Shown in pieces: positions 1 through 7,035 of a stretch of DNA of 27,883 nucleotides. The notes under the pieces were generated by a model, which was not told the DNA's origin, did not search any database, and saw nothing but the letters and a program-made list of their open reading frames with translations. How positions within the stretch are numbered: the first letter of the stretch is position 1; each line of letters starts with the position of its first letter. The stretch is taken from positions 1-27,883 of the forward strand of contig JAUYMX010000541.1 of the NCBI GenBank assembly GCA_030699345.1. The letters run 5' to 3'. Source of the stretch: Methylococcaceae bacterium. GTDB taxonomy: Bacteria; Pseudomonadota; Gammaproteobacteria; Methylococcales; Methylomonadaceae. A program made the translations under genes and the position numbers.

Positions 1-108
1 GCCATTGAGCAAGCGGCCAAGAAATGGACCATGCCGATTCGCGATTGGAAGCCAGCGCTGAATCAGTTTATGATTCTGTACCAAGACCGACTAACAGAAG
101 TTTTTTAA
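1..108 (+). CDS. IS256-family transposase, C-terminal fragment
   Basis: The first frame is open from base 1 to a TAA at 106-108 and gives the last 35 residues of a protein. They contain the pattern AAKKWTMPIRDWKPALNQF and then a final YQDRL stretch. This is the usual C-terminus of IS256 (mutator-type, DDE) transposases, which cut and paste their insertion sequence. The catalytic part lies outside the window, so whether the enzyme is intact cannot be judged. The stop codon is followed immediately by what looks like the right inverted repeat of the same IS. Confidence 0.8.
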   Translation, partial: AIEQAAKKWTMPIRDWKPALNQFMILYQDRLTEVF

Positions 109-139
109 TGGCGGTTTACACGGAAAGTTTTACACCCTC
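109..139 (+). repeat. Putative right terminal inverted repeat of the IS256-family element
   Basis: Directly after the transposase stop, the sequence around 114-139 ends in GTTTTACACCCTC. Read on the other strand it begins GAGGGTGTAAAA, which resembles IS256-family ends. The precise last base cannot be fixed because the left end and any target duplication are outside the window. The frame of the downstream recombinase stays open through this repeat, as expected if the IS landed inside that gene. Confidence 0.55.
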
Positions 140-204
140 TACCAAATTTAGGGCAGAAATCAGCTGAGACCATACACAATTTCTTTACTTCTTCTGAATC
201 TGAC

Positions 205-1422
205 TTGGGCATCAAGCTTGATTTAAGCAAGATCAATCATGCTCAGGTCAATACACAATCACAATCTCATGACGTCGCACCATTAGAGAGATTTGCACCA
301 CCAACTCACCTTGCTGGTGAGTCGGGATCGAATCGTGCAGATATTAGTCGATGCAAAATTGATGCACGCAATGATTACGAGTCAATTCTTGCCTGGCTGT
401 CTTTGTGGGACGAAGGAACGCCAACACATCGAGCCTATAGGAAAGAAGCCGAGAGATTCCTGCTCTGGTCAATAATGGAGAAACAGAAGTCCATGTCATC
501 GTTGACAACACCTGATTGTGCGGAGTACAGGCGATTTCTTGCCGATCCTTTGCCGACAGACCGCTGGATTGGAAAACCCGCGCAAAGATGGTCTAAAGAT
601 TGGCGGCCATTCAAAGGCCCATTAAAACCATCTAGCATTAGACAGGCAGAAGTTATTTTGAGTGCTTTGTGCGAATGGCTGGTTGGACAACGATATTTAG
701 ATAGCAATCCATTCTCAGGACTTAGCACACAGTCATTCGGTCGACGTAACAATGGCGCAGACAGATCGTTTTCGCCGACTCTTTGGGAGTTTGTGCAAGG
801 CTACGCAAAGAAAAACGCAAGTAATGAAGTTTTGACCGATAGTCAGATGTCAGCGTATAGAAGAATTGTGTTCGTATTGACGTTCGCCTATCACACCGGG
901 CTTCGTCTACATGAAATGGTAAAGGCAAGTACCGGAGACTTGAGGCAAGTAAGTAGTTCTAACGAAGATCAGTGGTGGCTTGATGTGATTGGAAAAGGCA
1001 AAAAGCATAGAGAGGTTCCAATACACTCAGATGTACTGGAAGCCATTAACTCACATTTGCGAGAAAGAGGATTGCGGGCAGTTGGTTTTACATCTCAAGA
1101 TACGCCGATAATCGGGAAATTACGTGGCGAAGCAAAAGAATCCATGACAGCATCAGCTTTATATCAAATGCTCAAGGGGTTCTTTAAAGAAGCAGCGGAG
1201 GAAGTTTCGAAGGAAAATCCAGTTCTAGCTGAACGCTTATCGAAAGCAAGTACTCATTGGCTAAGACATACCCATGGCAGTCATGCAGTAGCCAATGGTG
1301 TACCACTGGCCATTGTCCGGGACAATCTTGGTCATAGCAATCTCGCAACGACATCTATTTATGTACATGCTGACCGGGATGAGCGGTACAAGGCCATGCT
1401 CGACATGGGGAAATCGAAATAG
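205..1422 (+). CDS. Tyrosine recombinase/integrase, probably 5'-truncated by the IS
   Basis: A site-specific recombinase of the phage integrase family. Counting from a TTG at 205, the catalytic set is visible: Arg234 in HTGLRLHEM, a Lys around 264-267 in GKGKKHREVP, His351 and Arg354 in HWLRH, His377 in LGHS and nucleophile Tyr386 in SIYVHAD. An N-terminal SAM-like DNA-binding region (about residues 55-165) precedes the catalytic domain. The frame is open upstream to 109, right through the IS end. The residues encoded at about 142-204 (PNLGQKSAETIHNFF, then LGIKLD) look like the end of the GLG-containing N-terminal domain (DUF3701) seen in related recombinases. The gene therefore seems to have lost its true start to the insertion. 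The TTG start is only the first available one, has no clear ribosome binding site and is doubtful. The catalytic domain is intact. With parAB next door it may originally have been a plasmid- or island-borne resolvase or integrase. Confidence 0.8.
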   Translation: MGIKLDLSKINHAQVNTQSQSHDVAPLERFAPPTHLAGESGSNRADISRCKIDARNDYESILAWLSLWDEGTPTHRAYRKEAERFLLWSIMEKQKSMSSLTTPDCAEYRRFLADPLPTDRWIGKPAQRWSKDWRPFKGPLKPSSIRQAEVILSALCEWLVGQRYLDSNPFSGLSTQSFGRRNNGADRSFSPTLWEFVQGYAKKNASNEVLTDSQMSAYRRIVFVLTFAYHTGLRLHEMVKASTGDLRQVSSSNEDQWWLDVIGKGKKHREVPIHSDVLEAINSHLRERGLRAVGFTSQDTPIIGKLRGEAKESMTASALYQMLKGFFKEAAEEVSKENPVLAERLSKASTHWLRHTHGSHAVANGVPLAIVRDNLGHSNLATTSIYVHADRDERYKAMLDMGKSK

Positions 1423-1450
1423 CATGGCTGCGCAAGATTCACTAGAAATT

Positions 1451-1475
1451 GATGTGTTCCATAATGGAACACATC
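1451..1475. promoter_or_regulatory. ParB-site-like palindrome 1 (upstream of parA)
   Basis: A 25-bp palindrome, perfect except for its central base, with core TGTTCCATAATGGAACA at 1455-1471. The same 17-bp core, with the central base flipped, recurs at 1555-1571 and 2463-2479. Location in a parAB locus suggests a centromere (parS-like) or operator site for ParB. It is not the canonical chromosomal parS. Confidence 0.6.
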
Positions 1476-1550
1476 GTTATTCAAAAAAATCAATTCAAGG
1501 GCTTGCATCTTTAAAAATGTCTGGAGAATGGGTTTTGCATCATAAAAAAC

Positions 1551-1575
1551 CATGTGTTCCATTATGGAACACATC
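1551..1575. promoter_or_regulatory. ParB-site-like palindrome 2 (upstream of parA)
   Basis: Second copy, core TGTTCCATTATGGAACA at 1555-1571, exactly 100 bp from copy 1 and 40 bp before the parA start. A TTGCAT at about 1535 followed by CATTAT inside the palindrome could be the parA promoter. Binding here would then also repress the operon. The promoter call is tentative, but the repeat is directly visible. Confidence 0.6.
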
Positions 1576-1614
1576 AAAAATCTCTAACATTTAGGCAAAG
1601 CCAAAGGAATAAAA

Positions 1615-2454
1615 ATGAGCGAGCAAAAAATCAAAAAACCAGCAGCAGTTATATCTGTAGCCATTCAAAAAGGCGGTTCAGCAAAAACAACGTTAGCAGT
1701 AAATCTTGCAGCCGAACTTGGGAGCCAAGGATATAACGTACTTGTCATTGACGTTGATCCACAAGCAAATGCGAGTGCTCATATAAGTGTCGCTCATCCA
1801 TCGACTTTGAGCAAAAACGCAAGCACACTGTTTCGGGGTAATCTTGAAGAAATAATGGCATCGATTCAGGTTGAAACAAACCCTGGATTTGAAAATGTGC
1901 ATCTAATTCCTGGTTCTTTGGAACTCGATCAGTCAGTAGAAGAGTCGCTTAGAAATCATTCGCCGAGACCTTATGAGGAAATGCGTCGCCGTATCGGGCT
2001 GTTGCGCGAGGCTTACGATGTAATAATTATAGACACCCCGCCGTCGCTAAGGCTGCTAACCGGTAATGCCCTTGCCGCATCCACCCATTATATAGTTCCA
2101 ATCGAAACAAGTAGCCAGTACCCCTTGTATGGAGTTGCCGATTTGGTCGCCTATATCGAAAGAATAAAAGAAAGCATTAATCCTGATTTGGTCAATATAG
2201 GAGTGCTGATTTCAAGGCATGATGAACGTAGACGAGCTTGTAAAGCTATTTTAGAGACCGTACAGGAAAAAATTGGAAATATTTTGCCTGTCATCATACA
2301 TGCAGGCGCCAAAGTCGGCGACGCATCGATTGCTCGCGTCCCTATACGAAAAATGGAAAAAGACGGGAGAGTAGCAAAAGATTTTGCTGATCTTGCAACA
2401 TTCCTGATAAACACGTTGGGGCTTGAAAAAAGCGACGAAAGCGGCAACGCTTAA
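1615..2454 (+). CDS. parA: ParA-family partition ATPase
   Basis: A 279-aa Walker-type partition ATPase that would move ParB-bound DNA over the nucleoid. Residues 19-26 are KGGSAKTT, the deviant Walker A motif with its signature lysine. They are followed by VLVIDVDPQANAS (Walker A' region) and by VIIIDTPPSL near residue 140 (Walker B). The protein lacks a long N-terminal helix-turn-helix, so it is a small (type Ib-like) ParA by length. The ATG at 1615 is preceded by AGGA at a good distance. It is the first gene after two copies of the palindrome and is followed by parB after a 46-base gap holding the third copy. Such cassettes stabilise plasmids and the excised forms of some integrative elements. 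Confidence 0.92.
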   Translation: MSEQKIKKPAAVISVAIQKGGSAKTTLAVNLAAELGSQGYNVLVIDVDPQANASAHISVAHPSTLSKNASTLFRGNLEEIMASIQVETNPGFENVHLIPGSLELDQSVEESLRNHSPRPYEEMRRRIGLLREAYDVIIIDTPPSLRLLTGNALAASTHYIVPIETSSQYPLYGVADLVAYIERIKESINPDLVNIGVLISRHDERRRACKAILETVQEKIGNILPVIIHAGAKVGDASIARVPIRKMEKDGRVAKDFADLATFLINTLGLEKSDESGNA

Positions 2455-2458
2455 TTTC

Positions 2459-2483
2459 GATGTGTTCCATTATGGAACAGATG
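2459..2483. promoter_or_regulatory. ParB-site-like palindrome 3 (between parA and parB)
   Basis: Third copy, core TGTTCCATTATGGAACA at 2463-2479, with the outer flank slightly degenerate on the right (AGATG instead of ACATC). It fills the gap between the parA stop and the parB ATG. This is a reason to reject an upstream parB start that would translate through it. Confidence 0.6.
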
Positions 2484-2500
2484 AATGTAGGATTCTTGCG

Positions 2501-3508
2501 ATGAACGAAAATAAAAAACAATCCCCTCTTGATAAGCTGAAATCCATGTCCATGGATAACTTGGATAAACATCGCGCATCAGAGCCGATATTCTCATTGA
2601 TCGGCAACGATGGCGAAAGTCAGCCAGTGGCAATGGAATTAATAGACCCAAATCCATGGCAACCAAGACGAGAATTCCAGCAAGATAAAATTGAGCAATT
2701 AGCCGAATCAATTGATGTTCATGGATTGATCGAGCCTATTGTCGTAAGAAAACACGAAAACCGATTCCAAATCATTGTTGGCGAAAGACGGTGGCGGGCA
2801 CACAATCTACTAAAAAAGTCCCATATCAACGCTATAGTCAAATGCGCTGATGACATGCAAATGGTTCTGATAGCTGTGGCGGAAAACGTAGACAGAGAGG
2901 ATCTAAGTGATTACGAAGTGGCATTAGCTATTCAAAGCATTAAAGATCGGTTTGAAAGTAGAGCCGAATTAGCTCGTTACCTAAAAAAAACGCGCGTTGA
3001 ACTGTACCGGTATCTGGCGTTCATGGAGTTACCCGTATGGTTAAGAGAATCGCTAGATAACAAGCCATCCCTTCTCAATAGAACGGCAGCTGAAGATCTA
3101 AAGAGAATGTTCGCCAAAGAACAAGGAGCATCGGAAAAATACCACGAAGCAACAATGAAGGCGATTGAGCTCATAGAGACAGGGGCACTGTCTCAAATAC
3201 GCATGGTGTCCGAGATTGAGCTAATTGCGAGCATGCAATCCGGCGCCGTAAATCAGACAGCTCATGGTCCAGTGACTAAGCGGGTTGCAAGCAATAAAAA
3301 TTCACAGGAATCGGAACCGATGCTTTTCCTAAACAAAAAAGGAAAAGCTGTGGGCAATCTGAGAAATAACGGAAAAAAAATCACTCTAACGCTGTCGTGT
3401 ACCGCATTGAATGATGAGCAGGAACGAGCGCTTCAGGAATTTGTGAATAATTTGGTCAGAAATGTTGAGCAACCAGGTAATGAGCAGTGCGAAAGCGAGT
3501 CATCCTAA
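2501..3508 (+). CDS. parB: ParB-family DNA-binding partition protein
   Basis: A 335-aa ParB/Spo0J-type protein, the DNA-binding and probable CTPase partner of ParA. Residues 49-58 (DPNPWQPRRE) open the ParB/Srx domain, and residues 94-100 (GERRWRA) are the conserved nucleotide-binding motif. AENVDREDLSDYEVA comes next, and then a helix-turn-helix region (RAELARYLKKTRVELYRYLAF). The C-terminal third is variable and probably the dimerisation domain. The same frame is open further upstream to 2423, but that start would lie inside parA and read through the third palindrome. The ATG at 2501, with TAGGA just upstream, is the better choice. It is probably co-transcribed with parA. The three palindromes around the cassette are its likely targets. 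Confidence 0.9.
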   Translation: MNENKKQSPLDKLKSMSMDNLDKHRASEPIFSLIGNDGESQPVAMELIDPNPWQPRREFQQDKIEQLAESIDVHGLIEPIVVRKHENRFQIIVGERRWRAHNLLKKSHINAIVKCADDMQMVLIAVAENVDREDLSDYEVALAIQSIKDRFESRAELARYLKKTRVELYRYLAFMELPVWLRESLDNKPSLLNRTAAEDLKRMFAKEQGASEKYHEATMKAIELIETGALSQIRMVSEIELIASMQSGAVNQTAHGPVTKRVASNKNSQESEPMLFLNKKGKAVGNLRNNGKKITLTLSCTALNDEQERALQEFVNNLVRNVEQPGNEQCESESS

Positions 3509-3591
3509 TAAGCCATGAGCCCTAGGGCAAGGCGGTTTTTCGGCGATGAAAATAGCAAATCATTCCAACCGGGCTTAGTGCCATCTGAGAG

Positions 3592-3611
3592 CTTGAAGAT
3601 CCGTCTTCAAG
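3592..3611. other. Perfect 8-bp stem-loop between parB and merR
   Basis: CTTGAAGA and TCTTCAAG flank a 4-base loop. The hairpin lies in the gap between the convergent parB and merR genes. It lacks a clear U-run on either strand, so it is at best an atypical terminator. Confidence 0.35.
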
Positions 3612-3682
3612 TGACAGTGGGACAGTCCAGGCCATGGCAGGTATTCACGCGACTGTGGATAGCGAAGAAACAAAAATTTGCT

Positions 3683-4090
3683 TTATGCCGATGCTTTTAG
3701 AAGGCTAAGGATAATCGGGCATGATACTGAATCGGTGTTGCTAGCGCAGCTCTCGACCAAATTGGATAAGGCTGCTTCCATTGTGCGCAAGCCTTCGATG
3801 CGTTCGCGAATTAGAACAAGTTTTCTAAGCGCAATTTCTTTTGCTTCCCGGCAATGTTGCCCGTCTTCAAGACTCAATAACTCCAAAATCTCATCGAGTG
3901 CGAAGCCAAGTTTCTGGCCTTGTTTAATGAAACGGACGCGCTGCACGTCGTGTTCGGTGTAATGTCGAATGCCATTGAATGGCTTTACGGGTTCCACAAG
4001 CAAGCCGCGTCGCTGATAAAAACGGATCGTTTCGACATTCACCCCGGCCATTTTCGCCAGTGCGCCAATCGTGAAGTTTATTTGTGTCAT
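3683..4090 (-). CDS. merR: MerR, mercury-responsive regulator
   Basis: A 135-aa MerR-family regulator. Residues 6-50 form the winged helix-turn-helix (FTIGALAKMAGVNVETIRFY, then a GIRHY motif), followed by a long dimerisation helix. The three mercury ligands of true MerR are present: Cys80 (DGQHC), Cys115 (VESC) and Cys124 (SVSC). The start is the ATG whose complement is 4088-4090. It has a GGAGG ribosome binding site just upstream, and an in-frame ATG six codons earlier would sit before that site. It is divergent from merT, and the shared intergenic region holds a mer-type operator. It should repress the operon without Hg(II) and twist the promoter open with it. It converges on parB at its 3' end. 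Confidence 0.93.
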   Translation of the reverse strand: MTQINFTIGALAKMAGVNVETIRFYQRRGLLVEPVKPFNGIRHYTEHDVQRVRFIKQGQKLGFALDEILELLSLEDGQHCREAKEIALRKLVLIRERIEGLRTMEAALSNLVESCASNTDSVSCPIILSLLKASA

Positions 4091-4094
4091 GGAC

Positions 4095-4126
4095 TTGCCT
4101 CCGTACATAGGTACGGTGCTTATAAT
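4095..4126 (+). promoter_or_regulatory. mer promoter/operator (merO, PT)
   Basis: A -35 box TTGCCT (4095-4100) is followed by the perfect dyad CCGTACATAGGTACGG (4101-4116) and a -10 box TATAAT (4121-4126). The spacing is 19-20 bp depending on where the -10 is set. Over-long spacing filled by a dyad is the hallmark of MerR-activated promoters. Layout and sequence closely match Tn501-type mer operators. It overlaps the merR ribosome binding site, which allows merR autoregulation. Confidence 0.85.
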
Positions 4127-4156
4127 AAATTAATCGAAGAAATATGAGTAATCACC

Positions 4157-4495
4157 ATGAATCTAAAACAAACCATGATTGCGAGTGTTCTTGCCGGGAT
4201 CGGCGCGAGCCTTTGTTGCGTCGCTCCTTTAGTTTTACTGAGCCTTGGCCTTGGCGGTGTTTGGGTGGCAAATCTGACCGCCTTCGAACCGGTGCGCCCC
4301 GTATTCTTGGGGCTGGCATTGCTTTTTATTGGGCTGACGTACCGCAAACTATACCTGTCAACCCAGATATGCGAACCAGGCAAACCCTGCACCGATGATG
4401 AAGTCATTCGAAAGCAACGCTTTATTTTCTGGGGCGTGACCATCCCTTTGTTAGGTCTACTGGCATTTCCGTGGTTCGCTCCACTGTTCTATTGA
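4157..4495 (+). CDS. merT: MerT, mercuric ion transport protein
   Basis: A 112-aa inner-membrane protein with three predicted hydrophobic segments (about 7-32, 47-62 and 88-106). Cys20-Cys21 sit in the first segment (ASLCCVAPLV), and a second pair, Cys72 and Cys78 (QICEPGKPC), lies in the cytoplasmic loop. This is the MerT arrangement for passing Hg(II) from periplasmic MerP into the cell. The N-terminus is slightly shorter than in Tn501 MerT. It is the first gene of the MerR-controlled operon, with merP 10 bases downstream. No mercuric reductase follows. Confidence 0.93.
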   Translation: MNLKQTMIASVLAGIGASLCCVAPLVLLSLGLGGVWVANLTAFEPVRPVFLGLALLFIGLTYRKLYLSTQICEPGKPCTDDEVIRKQRFIFWGVTIPLLGLLAFPWFAPLFY

Positions 4496-4505
4496 GGAAA
4501 ATCCG

Positions 4506-4796
4506 ATGAAAACTAGAGTCCTTTTGCTCTTTCTGGCGCTTGTCGTTATAACCGGCGTAGCGCTGGCTGCGTCCCGCAAGGTCACGCTAGATGTACAGAA
4601 CATGACCTGCGCCGTTTGTCCGATTACGGTCAAAAAAGCCCTGGAACGCATTGCCGGCGTGCAACAGGTTACAGTCGATTATCCGAGCAAGACTGCTACG
4701 GTACAATTCGACGATACAGTGGCTACGGCGGACAAATTGACTGAAGCAACCAAGGCCGCCGGCTATCCGTCCACCGTCAAAGGGAATGGAAAATGA
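4506..4796 (+). CDS. merP: MerP, periplasmic mercury-binding protein
   Basis: A 96-aa protein with a signal peptide (hydrophobic residues 5-20, likely cleavage after ALA near 21) and one heavy-metal-associated domain. The metal-binding motif MTCAVCPITV has Cys35 and Cys38. Length and motif match MerP, which scavenges Hg(II) in the periplasm and hands it to MerT. A GAGGAAAA ribosome binding site precedes the ATG. The stop overlaps the next start (ATGA), so translation of the downstream gene is probably coupled. Confidence 0.93.
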   Translation: MKTRVLLLFLALVVITGVALAASRKVTLDVQNMTCAVCPITVKKALERIAGVQQVTVDYPSKTATVQFDDTVATADKLTEATKAAGYPSTVKGNGK

Positions 4797-5008
4797 ATGG
4801 TGTGATTCTGGACTCGACAATTACATGCCCGCACTGCGGGCATGCCGAAACGGAAACCATGCCGACCGATGCCTGCCAGTTTTTCTATGATTGCAAGTCC
4901 TGCGGCACCCTGCTCAAACCGAAGCAAGGTGATTGCTGCGTGTTTTGCTCTTACGGTTCGGTTAAATGCCCACCCATTCAACAGCATCAATCCTGTTGCG
5001 CCGGATAG
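4793..5008 (+). CDS. GDCCVxC-domain small cysteine-rich protein
   Basis: A 71-aa protein with about ten cysteines. CPHC is at residues 12-15, an FxxDCKSC knuckle at about 31-37, the GDCCVFCSYGSVKCPPIQ signature at 46-63, and a terminal CC. The signature is that of the GDCCVxC (seleno)protein family, which is often encoded beside mer genes; this copy uses cysteine throughout. It starts inside the merP stop codon (ATGA overlap), so it belongs to the mercury operon. The function is not established. A cytoplasmic zinc- or mercury-binding role is inference from the cysteine pairs and the operon. Confidence 0.8.
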   Translation: MNGVILDSTITCPHCGHAETETMPTDACQFFYDCKSCGTLLKPKQGDCCVFCSYGSVKCPPIQQHQSCCAG

Positions 5009-5815
5009 AATAAAAAATACCAAACAAAATGATACGAACTGACGAATGTGTTAAATAAATTCAGCACTCCACTTCGGGTCGGTTTCAGGTGGTCAGTCTG
5101 TCTCAAATTAATAATCGCCAGCAGTTGATTTCCAACCGACATCGACCGATCTAAATTCCTCAAAAGATTTCCCTCATCCAACGCGGGCCAATACAAAAAT
5201 AACAGGTTCTTGTCGCGATCTGACCGAGACTGAAACGGCTCAGGTATCTTTTGCAATTATTTTGTTGATGTTGTTGCATCGACTCTCACATCAATATCAT
5301 ACCTGAAGTGTTCAAAACTAAGTCGACCATGCCGGCTCTCGTCAACCGGATTTGCGTAAGCCCTGTAGCGCAACATCTTAATTCAGAACTACATCCATAC
5401 CAGGCAAAAACGCCACTCTTTGTCACCTTTACCGACCTTAAAGCGACCAGACTTGCAGTAATCTTCTTGGTAAGAGGACAAGCTTTAAGCAACATCTTGA
5501 ACAGCAATGAAACCAGAAAGCCAGAAGGTACAAGGTTTCCAGAGTAATGCAGTTGACCGCAGACCCCGAAAAATCACCTGGTTAATTTCCATAGTTGGGT
5601 TTTGGTGTTTAGTGATGATAATAAGAGTAATCATCAGAAGCCGTCTCTAAAAGTAAATTATTTCAGTGAATCACTAAAAATATTTTTCATTGTTTCTGCA
5701 AATTTACCATCCCCCAGACCAGGTGTAGACAGGGATCAAAAACAACAAATCACCCCTTGCGTCTTTTACGAGATGTGAGAGAGTTAGCTACAAAGCTAAA
5801 AGAAGAGGAAGTGTT
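5009..5815. other. Intergenic region without a recognisable gene
   Basis: About 800 bp. Short open frames occur on both strands (for example 5308-5547 plus and 5286-5507 minus), but they lack convincing starts and resemble no family I know. The right half is AT-rich and holds small inverted repeats: TGATGAT/ATCATCA (5613-5636), AGTGA/TCACT (5665-5675) and TTAGCT/AGCTAA (5784-5799). The last is directly before the ribosome binding site of the next gene. Decayed coding DNA plus a regulatory region is the likeliest reading. Confidence 0.4.
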
Positions 5816-6424
5816 ATGTTTAGGCTGTTTATGTTGTTAATGATTGTCGCGGGACTATCCAGTTGCACGCAGGCTCAGCGATTCGCCTTATTGCAAAATG
5901 CGAAGATGGATGAGTGCGCCATGAAACGGATGTCTGAAACCAAGATCAGCGGCGAGCAGGGGTATTTGCAGGCGCATCACGAATGCCATCAAATTGTTAA
6001 TGTGCAGAAAATTATGGCGCTTGATCTTGTAAGATCACCCGAGTCCGAAAGAAAGATGCGAACAGATCCGCTAGAGGAATATGCACTGTGCTGGGAATTC
6101 GTTAAGGGGCTGTATATCGACGAACACTACCCGGACATGAAATTGCCCGAAAGAAACAAGAGACATGGAATTAGCGATTTAGAAGGCCAGAAACAATTGG
6201 AAGAGCGCAACTCAAAAGCAACCGTCTTGCCTGGAAAGCTGGGCCAATTAAACGACAAGGAGTTGATCGAGATTAACGGGTTAATGGCGAAGTCGTCAGT
6301 GATAATGCAAAAAACACTATGTAGACCATGGCACTATCAGGAGCTTGAATCCATCCTCGGCAAGGAAGCGCATCGGCGCTACCCGCACGGTTTAGGCGGA
6401 AACCTGGCGGGAGGCTACCAATGA
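5816..6424 (+). CDS. Putative lipoprotein of unknown function (paralogue 1)
   Basis: A 202-aa protein with a lipoprotein signal: a short hydrophobic stretch, then LSSC with Cys17 as the likely lipidated residue. The mature part is charged and mostly helical in character. Residues about 30-60 (MDECAMKRMS, then HECHQIVNV) match the neighbouring gene's IDECAEARQS and YECEQILAL, so the two are tandem paralogues. The start has a strong GAGGAAG ribosome binding site at 5805-5811. The stop overlaps the next ATG. I do not recognise the family. Envelope location is well supported. Lipoprotein pairs on mobile elements sometimes serve exclusion or secretion, but nothing here proves that. Confidence 0.75.
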   Translation: MFRLFMLLMIVAGLSSCTQAQRFALLQNAKMDECAMKRMSETKISGEQGYLQAHHECHQIVNVQKIMALDLVRSPESERKMRTDPLEEYALCWEFVKGLYIDEHYPDMKLPERNKRHGISDLEGQKQLEERNSKATVLPGKLGQLNDKELIEINGLMAKSSVIMQKTLCRPWHYQELESILGKEAHRRYPHGLGGNLAGGYQ

Positions 6425-7035
6425 AAAGAGCGCTCAACATTTTGATGGTGTCGATAGCATTATGGCTTCCTGGTTGCGCAACTGCACCACCAAAGCCAAA
6501 TCCGCTAAAAACACTGGCAATTGATGAGTGTGCAGAAGCGCGTCAATCAGGGTCTGCGTTTAACGCACGGAAAAGTTACCAGCTTGTCCGCTATGAATGC
6601 GAGCAAATTCTGGCGCTGGACGAATCGTATCGCAAGATCGATAACAAAAAATTCAGAAAGAAAGCTCGTTTCACTTATTTTGAGGAACAAGAGTATTTTG
6701 ACGAGGAAACCTGGTTCTTGGTAACAGAGCGTATTCGAAAAAATTACTACCCAACCTATCTATTGCCCGAAGAGGAAGTGGTAAGAGCGAGCCTGTTAAA
6801 CGAACAACAAAACACGATCGAAGATAAATCAATTTTGCGACATTATGATGCGCGTTTATTGCCGGTAAGTCCTTATCTGATGAATTTTCGAGAACTGGGA
6901 TGGGCGGGCGAGGCTGCAAGCGATCTCATTTATGAAAATAGAGGGAACAAAAATCTGCATAGCAATCTGACTGTCATCAGCGTAATTATCACGAAGGAAA
7001 GGCAGAAAAAGGACGTATTTCTTAATCGATACTGA
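6421..7035 (+). CDS. Putative lipoprotein of unknown function (paralogue 2)
   Basis: A 204-aa protein with a lipobox (LPGC, Cys19) after a hydrophobic signal. It shares with the preceding gene the DECA motif, a second EC pair about 20 residues later and overall size, but is otherwise well diverged. Its ATG overlaps the upstream stop (ATGA), so the two are translated together, which suggests a heteromeric pair. The family is not recognised and no catalytic motif is seen. Confidence 0.72.
   Translation: MKRALNILMVSIALWLPGCATAPPKPNPLKTLAIDECAEARQSGSAFNARKSYQLVRYECEQILALDESYRKIDNKKFRKKARFTYFEEQEYFDEETWFLVTERIRKNYYPTYLLPEEEVVRASLLNEQQNTIEDKSILRHYDARLLPVSPYLMNFRELGWAGEAASDLIYENRGNKNLHSNLTVISVIITKERQKKDVFLNRY

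Noticed and set aside
2423..2500. Longer ParB with 26 extra N-terminal residues
   Set aside because: The extra codons overlap the parA end and read through the third palindrome; the ATG at 2501 has a plausible ribosome binding site and a normal ParB N-terminus.
3515..3700. Short plus-strand frame after parB
   Set aside because: Composition and sequence show no family features, and it runs into the merR 3' end on the other strand.
4987..5547. Short frames on both strands in the spacer after the mercury operon
   Set aside because: No recognisable motif, no clear ribosome binding site, and frames on opposite strands overlap each other; recorded as intergenic.
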